Assembly: GCA_037349105.1 (NCBI GenBank)
Contig: JAYJMM010000081.1
Location: 1,736,001 to 1,800,000, forward strand
DNA length: 64,000 nucleotides
Source of the DNA: Limnomonas spitsbergensis
Taxonomy: Eukaryota; Chlorophyta; Chlorophyceae; Chlamydomonadales
Direction: 5' to 3'
Positions 12,126 to 21,242 of this stretch are shown one piece after another (position 1 is the stretch's first letter; each line of letters opens with the position of its first letter). A model generated the notes under the pieces. It did no database searches and was not told where the DNA came from. It saw only the letters and a program-made list of their open reading frames with translations. A program made the position numbers and the translations under genes.

Positions 12126-12900
12126 TGTCCTTCAAAAGGGACAAAAGTGGTATTGCAGCCTGATCAGCTGCTTGCCAACGAGTTCCTCGCTGAGGGAAGC
12201 TAAGCTTGTCTGACCTGGAATATTTTTTTGAATTGGTCGCCTTGGACAGCTTGAAAAAGCACCTCTGTCGCTGCATTCTGCTTGGGCTTTTCGTGCCAAA
12301 TTAGATCTTGCAAACCACGGCTGTGAAGAGCCTTGGGGAGAAGCTCGAAGATCCAGTTGTGGAGCTATAAACCCAGCTTGATTCCCTGTGCATTTGGTCA
12401 GTGGTTAAGGTTGGACCACTTGATTGTGAAAACAAAAGTGTTAACAGAAGTGGATCGGCGGATCAGCGATCAATGGATTGCTGAGGCTGAGATTTCAGTG
12501 GCCCAGAACTGTGTGCATGCAAGACAGTCTGAGCAGCGGTTTGACGTGCGCCGAGGAGATCCGCAGGAGTTTAGCGGATTGCTGTGAAGGATCCAGTGAA
12601 GGATCGCTGTGCAGGTCACTGTCCAGGATCGCTGTCCAGGATCGCCCGGTAGCTGGCAGCAGCCGCACCCGATCGCTGTGAAGGATCGCTGTCCAGGATC
12701 GCTGTGAAGGATCGCAGTGAAAGCTGGGAGAAAGTTGGGAGAAAGAAACCTGGTACGGGCGAAGGAGAATTCCGCCTAGCACCAGATATTGTTGAGCAAA
12801 TAGAAATATTCGGATTGCCTGTCCTTGAGCTATAATTGCCTGTCAACCAGACCTGTCTAGCAAGCCCTCAGAAAGGCAGGGCCTGGACTCAGAGCAGCAG
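12126..12900 (+). other. Leader of the retroelement
   Basis: The first 23 bp (12126-12148) are the exact reverse complement of 11687-11709 inside A1. The leader also holds a degenerate minisatellite of about 15 bp at 12590-12720 (words GGATCGCTGTGAA and GGATCGCTGTCCA). No ORF of note. No tRNA primer-binding site was recognised directly after A1. Confidence 0.6.
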
Positions 12901-15297
12901 ATGGCGCTTGAGGGAGAAGCGATGCGTATTTCCCGCGGGCTAGCAGGGATCGAGGATCCCGCAGCTTTGGGGTGCAAGGTGCCCAGTGCAGATCAAGCTT
13001 GGCCCAAGGACGTTGGGCAGGCTGATGGCACTGTGGGCGCTGAAGTGTCGCACAAAGGGATCAGCCGAGGTGGGCCAGTGCCCCAATCAACCCTGGATAT
13101 TCCAAGGCAAGGCCTGGAATATGCGCAGTGGTTGAGACAGGGAGGAAGAACCCCTGAGCTGACATTGGACCCGGCCGTTGAGGTGTCGCAGACCAGTGGC
13201 GCAGATCGGGACAGTGGTCCAGAAGGCGCACCAGAGCAGGACTTGCCCAGTGGGGCAGGGGCCGCGCAACGAGTCAAGAACGAGCCCGATCACGGTGATC
13301 AAGGGGCAGGCACCTCGGCAGCCCCAGAGGGGGCAGCAGAGTGCGGGGGAGCCAGAGACCTAGGCAGTGGGCCAGAATACACGACGCAGAAGAGGCTGAT
13401 GAGAGTGGCAAGTGCTGCGCAGAGCGTTAAAAAGCAGAACGGGACGATGCCCCGTGGTGGAAGTCAGGTGATCAGGAAACCTGCAGATCTGCAGGCGGTG
13501 GGTGGAGCAAAAGCCGCCACTGCGGAATGGCCCCCAGTAAAAAGGAAGGAGGATCTGGCTCAGCCAATAGGGTGGAACAGGCTAGGGCAGTGGGCCACGG
13601 GAATGTGGAAAATTGTGTGTGACGCAGAGCAGGCGGGGTTTAGCAGTCTGGCTGTGCCCCAGCAGCGCGCACGCTTGGAGGCACAGACCAGGTGTGTGGA
13701 GCAGCCAAGTAGGCAGGTGTCCCCCAACGGCTGGTCCATTTTCGATATCCTCAGCAGTGAAGGTGAGCCAAGTCCCAGGCACCAACAGCAGACCCGAGGG
13801 AGTGCCTGTCCACCCAGGCAGGATAGCCCGGTAGCTAGCGAGCAGCTGCACATGTTCAACTGTGTTACGGCAAAGAGTGCCTGCCCACCCAGGCAGGATA
13901 GCCCGGTAGCTAGAGAGCAGCTGCACCTGATCAACCGTATTACAGCAGAGAATACCTGCCCACCCAGGCGGGATAGCCCGGTAACTAGCGAGCAGCTGCA
14001 CCTGATCAGCTGTGTTCCGAAAGGGAATGCCTGTCCACCCAAACCAGTGACCGGTGGCTGCGAGCCGGGCCAACTGCAGGTGCAAGCGTCACGGCTGTGC
14101 TTGCAGAGTGAGGCAGATCATGTGACACCTGTGGTGGCCGGTGACTGCCAGCCGGGCCAACTGCAGGTGCATGCGTCACGGCTGTGCTTGAAGAGTGAGG
14201 CAGATCATGTGACACCTGTGGTGGCCGGTGGCTGCGAGCCGGGCCAACTGCAGGTGCAAGCGTCACGGCTGTGCTTGCAGAGTGAGGCAGATCCTGTGAC
14301 ACCTGTGGTGGCCGGTGACTGCGAGCCGGGCCAACTGCAGGTGCATGCGTCACGGCTGTGCTTGCAGAGTGAGGCAGATCATGTGACACCTGTGGTGGCC
14401 GGTGACTGCCAGCCGGGCCAACTGCAAGTGCATACGTCACGGCTGTGTTTGCCGAGTGAGGCAGTTCCTGTGACACCTGTGATGGCCGGTGGCTGCGAGC
14501 CGGGCCAACTGCAGGTGCAGGCGTCACGGCTGTGTTTGCAGAGGGAGGCAGTTCCTGCGACACCTGTGGTAATCAGTGGCTGCGAGCCGGGCCAACTGCA
14601 GGTGCATGCGTCACGGCTGTGTTTGCAGAGGGAGGCAGTTCCTGTTACACCTGTGGTGGCCGGTGGCTGCGAGCCGGGCCAACTGCAGGTGCAAGCGTCA
14701 CGGCTGTGCTTGCAGAGTGAGGCAGATCCTGTGACACCTGTGGTGGCCGGTGGCTGCGAGCCGGGCCAACTGCAGGTGCATGCGTCTCGGCTGTGCGTGC
14801 AGAGTGAGGCAGATCATGTGACACCTGTGGTGGCCGGTGACTGCGAGCCGGGCCAACTGCAGGTGCATACGTCACGGCTGTGTTTGCCGAGTGAGGCAGT
14901 TCCTGTGACACCTGTGATGGCCGGTGGCTGCGAGCCGGGCCAACTGCAGGTGCAGGCGTCACGGCTGTGTTTGCAGAGGGAGGCAGTTCCTGTGACACCT
15001 GTGGTGGCCGGTGGCTGCGAGCCGGGCCAACTGCATTCGTGGGAGCAGAAGCTGAACCAGCAGGTGGCCGAGGAACCAGCAGGATCAAGGGAAATTGAGG
15101 ACCACGTGCACAGGCAGGCGCCGGCTGGTGCAGATGCACCAGCCAGAAGAGGATGGGCCTGTCACACCACCGGTGGCAGCAGCTCCAGAAGGGGGTCAGG
15201 TGCCAACACCGGAACCAGGGGCGGCCCAGCAGGCCATTATATGGCTGGGGGCGCCCAAGGGTGTGGCAGGTGTGCCTGCAGCTGCCGATGGCCCTAG
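12901..15297 (+). CDS. Retroelement ORF1, repetitive gag-like protein
   Basis: ATG at 12901, 798 codons, TAG at 15295-15297. The N-terminal 250 residues are acidic and polar. A hydrophobic/aromatic patch, PIGWNRLGQWATGMWKIVC, lies near residue 220. Next come about four units of 25-26 residues (CPPRQDSPVASEQLH) and then eleven full units of 29 residues (CEPGQLQVHASRLCLQSEA). The N-terminal half is clearly homologous to the C-terminal half of ORF2: ADGTV..GRGG, GGxTPELxLDPAxEVSQ, AQRVK and PIGWxxxxxWAxxxWKxVC are shared in order. The ORFs therefore arose by an internal duplication. No catalytic motif is seen. A structural role in particle assembly is inference from position. Confidence 0.7.
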   Translation: MALEGEAMRISRGLAGIEDPAALGCKVPSADQAWPKDVGQADGTVGAEVSHKGISRGGPVPQSTLDIPRQGLEYAQWLRQGGRTPELTLDPAVEVSQTSGADRDSGPEGAPEQDLPSGAGAAQRVKNEPDHGDQGAGTSAAPEGAAECGGARDLGSGPEYTTQKRLMRVASAAQSVKKQNGTMPRGGSQVIRKPADLQAVGGAKAATAEWPPVKRKEDLAQPIGWNRLGQWATGMWKIVCDAEQAGFSSLAVPQQRARLEAQTRCVEQPSRQVSPNGWSIFDILSSEGEPSPRHQQQTRGSACPPRQDSPVASEQLHMFNCVTAKSACPPRQDSPVAREQLHLINRITAENTCPPRRDSPVTSEQLHLISCVPKGNACPPKPVTGGCEPGQLQVQASRLCLQSEADHVTPVVAGDCQPGQLQVHASRLCLKSEADHVTPVVAGGCEPGQLQVQASRLCLQSEADPVTPVVAGDCEPGQLQVHASRLCLQSEADHVTPVVAGDCQPGQLQVHTSRLCLPSEAVPVTPVMAGGCEPGQLQVQASRLCLQREAVPATPVVISGCEPGQLQVHASRLCLQREAVPVTPVVAGGCEPGQLQVQASRLCLQSEADPVTPVVAGGCEPGQLQVHASRLCVQSEADHVTPVVAGDCEPGQLQVHTSRLCLPSEAVPVTPVMAGGCEPGQLQVQASRLCLQREAVPVTPVVAGGCEPGQLHSWEQKLNQQVAEEPAGSREIEDHVHRQAPAGADAPARRGWACHTTGGSSSRRGSGANTGTRGGPAGHYMAGGAQGCGRCACSCRWP
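14045..15035 (+). repeat. 87-bp in-frame tandem repeat within ORF1
   Basis: Eleven full copies and one partial copy of an 87-bp (29-codon) unit with the words GAGCCGGGCCAACTGCAGGT and GTGACACCTGTGGTGGCCGG. Variants alternate (QVQA/QVHA, SEAD/REAV), suggesting higher-order duplication of two- to five-unit blocks. Confidence 0.93.
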
Positions 15298-17437
15298 CCA
15301 GTCCCAGGTCGAGGCCTCAGGACTGAAGGGGGGGCAGGCAGGCAACCTGCCAGAGGGGTTGGCCGTGCATGGTCCAACTGAAGGAGCAAGGCAGGCGATC
15401 CCGGGCACAAGGGAAACAAGCCCAACCAGCCAGGGCAGTGCCCATGGGGAACCCAGAGGACACTCACCCAAGCCTGTTGCGGCAGAGAACCCTGAGGGGC
15501 CAATGGAGCTGGATATCTCCATATCCATGCTGAGGGAAAAGGTGAACTGGTACCGGCAGAAGCTCAAAGGAATGGCCAGGCAGCTGTGGATGGCCAGGCA
15601 GCCAGGGATGGCCTGGCAGATGAGAATGACCAGGCAGCTGAGGATGATGAAGCGTCGCTTGGCAAAGAAACTGCAGACGCTGCTGCCACAAGGCGAGGAG
15701 GAGGAAGAGCAGCAGCTGCAGCACACAGCCATGGTTGCGTGGCACGTGGCACTACCCAGTGGGCACATGGCTGAGCTGGCCGGCCACGAGGTGAAAGAAG
15801 AAGCACAGCCACAGCTGCAGCAGGGGTGCACGCCCAGATTTCCCAGACAGGAGGGCTTCCGCTCAGCAGAGCAGTGTGGGCCAGTGGGTCAAGCCAGCCC
15901 TAGCCTGAGTCTCGGCCCAGACGGCTGCAGCAGGTCCAGCCAGGCGGTGGCAGGCAGGGTAGCTGACAGTGACGTGGATGAAGCTAGGAGCAGCAGGTCT
16001 CCGGTGCCAGCACCCGTGAACAACAGCAGCAGCAGGAATGTGTGTCTGGTAGCATTCCCTGCTGCGGTGCCTGCAGATGTGGAGCTGGCCAGGCTCTGGG
16101 AGGATTGCGCAACAGGTGACCGTCAGCAGCAGATGGACACCCGCAATGCCATGCGTCAGGCCATGAGGCATTACCCCGGAAGAGTATGCATGTTCTGCGG
16201 GTTCGAGTGCGAGCACAGCGACAGTGCATGTGAGCACCTCATAGATGCCAACATCCAGAGGGGGCTGGAGCCGGGTGATGACCCGGCTGAGGCCAGTGAT
16301 GCAGTGATTGCAGAGGAAGCAATGCGGATTGCGGTGAAGCTGGCCGGGCCAGCGGATCCGGCCGCAGGCGCGCGCAGGGTGCCAGTGCAAGACTGCTCCC
16401 TGTCCGCGGAGGAAGGGAAGCTGGCTGATGGTACGGTGCGCGTCCAGGTGACACAAAAAGGAATGGGCCGAGGGGGCCAGGTGCACGCAGATCCCAGGAA
16501 GGACCTGGAAGCTGAGCAGTGGCCGACGCAAGGGGGAGGAACCCCAGAGCTGATCTTGGATCCAGCAGCTGAGGTATCCCAGAGCGGAAATACGAGGCGG
16601 GGCTGTGGTCCAGACGCCGCTGTGCAGCAGAATCCGCCCAGGGGGGCAAGGACTGCGCAGCGGGTCAAGGAGAAGTCCAGCCAAAGTGACCAAAGGGCGG
16701 ATGTCGCCGCAGGCCCAGAGGGGCTTGCAGGCCGTGACAAGGTCAGGGCAGGCGAACCGCTGGTGAAAGTAGAGGTGAGTGCGGCCAGGCGCGGACCTGC
16801 AGAAGTCAAGCGCGAGGGGGCAGGAGCCAAACCAGCGATGGCCGGGCAGGTTTCGCAGGAGAGCGATGAACCGCGGATCCAGAGCAAAAGGGCGGCTATG
16901 CCGGTGGGAAAGCCGTCGGCTGACCTGATGTGGGAAGAAGAGCTGTCAGATCCCATCCCAGAGGTGCAAGTGCAAAAAGGGCCGCAGCTGAGGGCAGAGC
17001 TGCATCCAAAGGGGCAGCTGAGGCCGCACCGCACTCCAGTCAGGAGGGTGGTAGGGTCCACGGTGTATAGAACACCCCTGTCCAGGTTTCTCCCCAGTGT
17101 GGGCAGGCCTGTGCAGAGATCCAAGGAGGGATTTAGCGGCCAAGTGAAGAGAGGCGGCAGCCGAGGGGGCGGCCTGTATGGATTTTCCAATAATCCAGCG
17201 TGGGCACAGGAGGAAGGCCCCAGAGAGTCAGAGCACTCCAGGGCGATGAAGGTGGCAGATCTACAGGAGCTGATTGAGGAGGATCTGCAGCCGATCGGCT
17301 GGAGGGGGATTCTGCGGTGGGCGGCGAACCTGTGGAAGCAAGTTTGCTCCAGGTATTTCTCCCACATCAGCGATCAGGTGAATGCGATTGAGGAATTCAG
17401 GGCCCATCATCTAGGGAATGGGCAACGAAGGCCATGA
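15134..17437 (+). CDS. Retroelement ORF2, gag-like with Cys/His cluster
   Basis: The frame is open from about 15095 and the first ATG is at 15134. The TGA at 17435-17437 overlaps the ATG of ORF3 at 17434 (ATGATG). It overlaps the end of ORF1 in the +1 frame, so it could be reached by frameshifting or from its own start. Features are a Q/R/M-rich helical region (MARQLWMARQPGMAWQM), a possible zinc-binding cluster CMFCGFECEHSDSACEH near residue 355, and a C-terminal half homologous to the N-terminal half of ORF1. That half includes DLQPIGWRGILRWAANLWKQ near the end. No enzyme motif is found. Confidence 0.65.
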   Translation: MHQPEEDGPVTPPVAAAPEGGQVPTPEPGAAQQAIIWLGAPKGVAGVPAAADGPSQSQVEASGLKGGQAGNLPEGLAVHGPTEGARQAIPGTRETSPTSQGSAHGEPRGHSPKPVAAENPEGPMELDISISMLREKVNWYRQKLKGMARQLWMARQPGMAWQMRMTRQLRMMKRRLAKKLQTLLPQGEEEEEQQLQHTAMVAWHVALPSGHMAELAGHEVKEEAQPQLQQGCTPRFPRQEGFRSAEQCGPVGQASPSLSLGPDGCSRSSQAVAGRVADSDVDEARSSRSPVPAPVNNSSSRNVCLVAFPAAVPADVELARLWEDCATGDRQQQMDTRNAMRQAMRHYPGRVCMFCGFECEHSDSACEHLIDANIQRGLEPGDDPAEASDAVIAEEAMRIAVKLAGPADPAAGARRVPVQDCSLSAEEGKLADGTVRVQVTQKGMGRGGQVHADPRKDLEAEQWPTQGGGTPELILDPAAEVSQSGNTRRGCGPDAAVQQNPPRGARTAQRVKEKSSQSDQRADVAAGPEGLAGRDKVRAGEPLVKVEVSAARRGPAEVKREGAGAKPAMAGQVSQESDEPRIQSKRAAMPVGKPSADLMWEEELSDPIPEVQVQKGPQLRAELHPKGQLRPHRTPVRRVVGSTVYRTPLSRFLPSVGRPVQRSKEGFSGQVKRGGSRGGGLYGFSNNPAWAQEEGPRESEHSRAMKVADLQELIEEDLQPIGWRGILRWAANLWKQVCSRYFSHISDQVNAIEEFRAHHLGNGQRRP

Positions 17438-19332
17438 TGGGGATTCCACACACGGGGCAGGACAGGGCGATGCTGTTGGCCGCCCTTGGACAGGCGTCCA
17501 AGGGAGGAGCAGGACGCGAGGCAGCCCTGGCCGTTAAGGCCTTCGCAGATGAGTGGTGCAATGGGGTGAAGGGAGATCAGGAGGAGCCTGGATCTGAACC
17601 CGAGGATGAAGAAGTGGAGGATCAAGAGTGGGAAGGTTATGAAACAGCTGTGCAGCAACCAGAGGAGCTCAGGGAGGTCCAAAGGTGGCAGCAGCAGGCA
17701 AGGGCCGCGCCCACCCCAGGGTCCAGAGAGGCCAGAGAGGAGGTGCTGTCAGATCCCTGGGTCAGGAATTACACGGGAGGGAAACAGCCAAGCTGGCAGA
17801 GCCAGGAGCCGCCCAGGGGGCAGGCATACGGCAGGGAACAGCCAAGCTGGCAGAGCCAGGAGCCGCCCAGGGGGCAGGCAGACGGAAAGAAACAGCCAAA
17901 CTGGCAGAGCCAGGAGCCGCCCAGGGGGCCGGCAGAATACGGCAGGAGGACACAGCCAGGCGGGCCAAGCCAGAAGCCGCCCAGGGGGCAGGCAGAATCC
18001 GGCAGAGGATCACAGCCTCGGGAGTCTGGCCCAGAGGAGAGAAAAAGCAGAGATGAGGCTGATCAGCCGCCACCCGAGAGAAGCAGAGGCTCCGCGGGCG
18101 GGGCCGGCAGACAGTCGTCCGGGGGCGGACAAGCCCAGGATGGGGCTGGCCGCAGAAACAGCCAGTACCAGCGCAGTCGCAGCCCATCAGGGGGCGACAG
18201 TAGCGGATCTGGATCAGACTCCAGTTCAGACGAGTCGGGGTCAGGTGGAGCGGACAGGCGCGGGCCAGGGGCCAGGCGGGAGTCCAGCGACCAGGAAATG
18301 AAGAGGCTCGATAGGGAGCAGGCAAGGATGAACATGCAACTGCTGCAGCAGATGGTCCTGCAGCTGGCAGGGGTGGCCAAATATACCAAAATCCCAGCTA
18401 TCCAAGGCAACGAGCCGGTGTTGGATATGTCACACCCGGGCGCGGTTGCAGCCAAGAAATATTGCCAAGCGTGTGGCTATTGGGGATCACACAACAGACT
18501 GGCGCTGTCGGATGAACCACCGGCGCTGGCCGTGGTGGCAGGGGAAATTGTTGGATCCTGCCAGTCACCCTCGGCCATGGCCATGCTCGTGCGATCCCTG
18601 GCCAGGTTGTGGAACAACAAGCCTGCCAGTGTGGGGCCGTTGATGGTGGCTATCAGGGCAGCGCCCCACGCAGGGGACAGGGCCACCAAGGAGACGGAAA
18701 GGATCAGGGGGCAGTGGGCCGCTCCAGCAGAGGAGCAGTGCTGTGAGGTTTCCCTTCTTACCCTGTGGATCAGGGTGGTAAAGGAGGAGGTGGGGAAGCC
18801 GACCTCGGATGAGAAATCCGCGATCACCAACCTCAAGCTGGGCGTCAAAACCACCTTGGATCCAGAGGTCAAGCCAGAGGAGACAGTGGAGGCGTTTGCG
18901 CACAGAGTACTGTCCACAGCAGAGCTGCTGCAGATCTCCAGGGATGCAGTGGACTACTTTGGCAGAAGGCACTCGGTCTCGCACATGTTCTATGAGGGGC
19001 TGCCAGTGGCCACCAGGGTCATGCTGAGCACGTTCGTGGTCACGGTGCCAGGGTACTTGTGTATGACCGATGAGGAGCAGATCACTGTACTGACGCAGCA
19101 GGTGGTGCTGTGGGAGAAGTTCGCCCTGGAAATGGGGGACCTGTCTGTCACAGATCACAGGCCTGCGGCAGAAGAGGAGAATGAGACGGAAGAGGGGGAA
19201 GAGACGGAAGAGGAGGAAGAAGAGCGAGAGGCTTCTTGGGGGCAGAGACTTTTTGGAGGAAGATATTCCTTGGATGAAGAGAGGCCAGTGACACCCAGCG
19301 AGCGGTCCATAGATGGGCCAAGGTGGCGCTAG
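17434..19332 (+). CDS. Retroelement ORF3, putative capsid (gag)
   Basis: ATG at 17434 in an ATGA overlap with the ORF2 stop, 632 codons, TAG at 19330-19332. The N-terminal third is low complexity: five units around QPSWQSQEPPRGQA, then an RS/SG-rich stretch. From about residue 285 there is a helical, well-behaved region: MKRLDREQARMNMQLLQQMV, a CQACGYWGSH Cys/His motif, VRSLARLWNNKP, KLGVKTTLDPEVKPEETVEA, FYEGLPVATRVML and VLTQQVVLWEKF. This is the most gag-capsid-like part of the element, with LK..P.E.V..F..R reminiscent of capsid C-terminal segments. It ends in an acidic tail (EEENETEEGEETEEEEEER). The identification as capsid is inference. Confidence 0.65.
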   Translation: MMGIPHTGQDRAMLLAALGQASKGGAGREAALAVKAFADEWCNGVKGDQEEPGSEPEDEEVEDQEWEGYETAVQQPEELREVQRWQQQARAAPTPGSREAREEVLSDPWVRNYTGGKQPSWQSQEPPRGQAYGREQPSWQSQEPPRGQADGKKQPNWQSQEPPRGPAEYGRRTQPGGPSQKPPRGQAESGRGSQPRESGPEERKSRDEADQPPPERSRGSAGGAGRQSSGGGQAQDGAGRRNSQYQRSRSPSGGDSSGSGSDSSSDESGSGGADRRGPGARRESSDQEMKRLDREQARMNMQLLQQMVLQLAGVAKYTKIPAIQGNEPVLDMSHPGAVAAKKYCQACGYWGSHNRLALSDEPPALAVVAGEIVGSCQSPSAMAMLVRSLARLWNNKPASVGPLMVAIRAAPHAGDRATKETERIRGQWAAPAEEQCCEVSLLTLWIRVVKEEVGKPTSDEKSAITNLKLGVKTTLDPEVKPEETVEAFAHRVLSTAELLQISRDAVDYFGRRHSVSHMFYEGLPVATRVMLSTFVVTVPGYLCMTDEEQITVLTQQVVLWEKFALEMGDLSVTDHRPAAEEENETEEGEETEEEEEEREASWGQRLFGGRYSLDEERPVTPSERSIDGPRWR

Positions 19333-20113
19333 GCTTCCAACAAAGAGGAGGAGTCAGCCCTAGAGGGGCATACAGAGGACGCGGACTATGGTTAAGCCAA
19401 GCCCAGAGCGGCAAGGCTGCTGAGCACTTGACGGTCCCCACGCCGTAACCGGCAAGGAGCGGGCAAGCGCCTGCGTAGCGGAAGACACCTTCAGGCGCAG
19501 CGCGGCTTGTCCTAGTACCCGGCAGGCAGTGGGCCGGCGGCCAGCGGGCCGAAGGCTGGAAATGCAAAATTGGAACGGAGAATACGGCAGGTGCGTGTTA
19601 AAAATTTGTTTCTCAAGAGCCGCAGCAGCAAGGCTGCGGTAGTACATATGCTGGAAGCGATGGACGACGACACTTGATTTTGTGGAGTAGTAATAGTACT
19701 GCAGGGGGCAGAGTCCCGCTGCTGCGGCGCACATTTCCTGTGGCCTTGAAGACCTGGCGGCTATGGCGCAGTGGGGCGAGAGCAGCGGTTATACCTAGCC
19801 TGGCCTGATGATTCTGTTTAACAGCCAGTTTGGGGCTGACCAGCTGAGATGCTTAGAATGACGCGCAGTAAATGCGCAATGACTGCGGAGATTATGTGAA
19901 TTTTGCTTTGAAAACAGCCTGAACCAGGCAGATATGTGTATATAGCCTGAACCAGGCAGATGCGGAGGACGGCCTGAACCAGGCAGATTTGCTTTGATAC
20001 TTTGATCTTCTGAGGTGTACATATTGCCAGAAGTTTCTTTCTTACAGTACCGACCCCTTTTTCCGGCTCCCAGCGCATGCCCGATAGGCTTAACGCTGAG
20101 GAGCGGGGGGGCG
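19333..20113 (+). other. 3' non-coding part of the retroelement
   Basis: No ORF of note and no polymerase. Three copies of GCCTGAACCAGGCAGAT lie at 19917-19933, 19945-19961 and 19972-19988. Each folds as a small GCCTG/CAGGC hairpin. The last 18 bp (CTGAGGAGCGGGGGGGCG) are purine-rich and resemble the reverse complement of the end of A. They could serve as a polypurine tract or as a complementary region; this is undecided. Confidence 0.55.
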
Positions 20114-20354
20114 AGTGAAGTAGTAGGGGCGGTACCCACGAGACAGGGACACCCAGACTTACCCCTAGGCAGAGAGACTTCCTGCTAGGGCTGAACCTTA
20201 CAGTAGCCAGTTAACAGCTCTTGTCTGAAGTACAAGGAGCCTGTGTGTACGGTGATGTACCGTGTTTGTGAGTAGAGGACGCCTCTCTAAGGCGCCCTGA
20301 CCGGAGTTCACGGTATTTACCATAGTATTGCAGTTACTGCTTTATGGTGCGACA
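20114..20354 (+). repeat. Terminal repeat part B1
   Basis: 241 bp, from AGTGAAGTAGTAGG to GGTGCGACA, directly after the internal region and separated from A2 by GC. The junction reads GACAGCTGTC, a perfect palindrome. It contains a small hairpin, ACGGTGATGTACCGT. Confidence 0.92.
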
Positions 20355-20356
20355 GC

Positions 20357-21240
20357 TGTCACAGTATATTACAGTATACGTGACAGAACCGTTTAGGCCG
20401 CTGTTAGCGGCCACGGAGCCTCCGCAGCTTCCCTGCGGAGTCTCCTGATCTGATCTGGAACCCAGAATCCCGCTTAAGTGTGAAGTGTAGCAGATTCTAC
20501 CGTACTCAGTAATTAGGGCATGCCGGGACCTTTGAATCCCGGCGTGCCAGCTTTCTACTTACTTTTGTCCCTTTTGAAGGACAGGCCTCTGGTGTAAAGA
20601 GTATAGGCCTAGCTCTCACGGATACTAGCCCTTGCTCGCCACTAAGTCAGTACCTTACACTTCAGTCAAGTCTAGCACCACGGAAAGTAGTGATAGCATA
20701 AGCAAGTGACAAGCGAGCCCCATCCATATCACTGGTCATCCCCAGCCGACGCCATCTACGGAGCTCGCCCTGAAGAGCACGCGACCTACGGTGCCGATCC
20801 CTGACTACTCGTCCATCCGAGACGACTAATCAGGCAAGCAGTCCCAAGCAGATATTCACCTAAATAGACCAGGAGGCGCAAAGCCGACCAGGAGCTCTCG
20901 GCGTACCAGCTTCCAGCTGAGTCCGCCTGGCGACAAAACCCACGGACAAAGTCACCTCCGTCGCCGTTCCTTCGCAACCCCGAGCATCCCCGCTCTCAGA
21001 GTGAAGTAGTAGGGGCGGTACCCACGAGACAGGGACACCCAGACTTACCCCTAGGCAGAGAGACTTCCTGCTAGGGCTGAACCTTACAGTAGCCAGTTAA
21101 CAGCTCTTGTCTGAAGTACAAGGAGCATGTGTGTACGGTGATGTACCGTGTTTGTGAGTAGAGGACGCCTCTCTAAGGCGCCCTGACCGGAGTTCACGGT
21201 ATTTACCATAGTATTGCAGTTACTGCTTTATGGTGCGACA
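20357..21240 (+). repeat. Terminal repeat A2-B2
   Basis: A complete 884-bp A+B unit (643 + 241). B2 differs from B1 and B3 by AGCATGTGTGT against AGCCTGTGTGT. A2 has CATCCGAGACG where A1 and A3 have CATCGGAGACG. Confidence 0.92.
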
Positions 21241-21242
21241 GC

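Noticed and set aside
15863..17367. Minus-strand frames of 276 and 398 codons inside the retroelement
   Set aside because: They are antisense shadows of ORF2, with no polymerase, recombinase or other motif.
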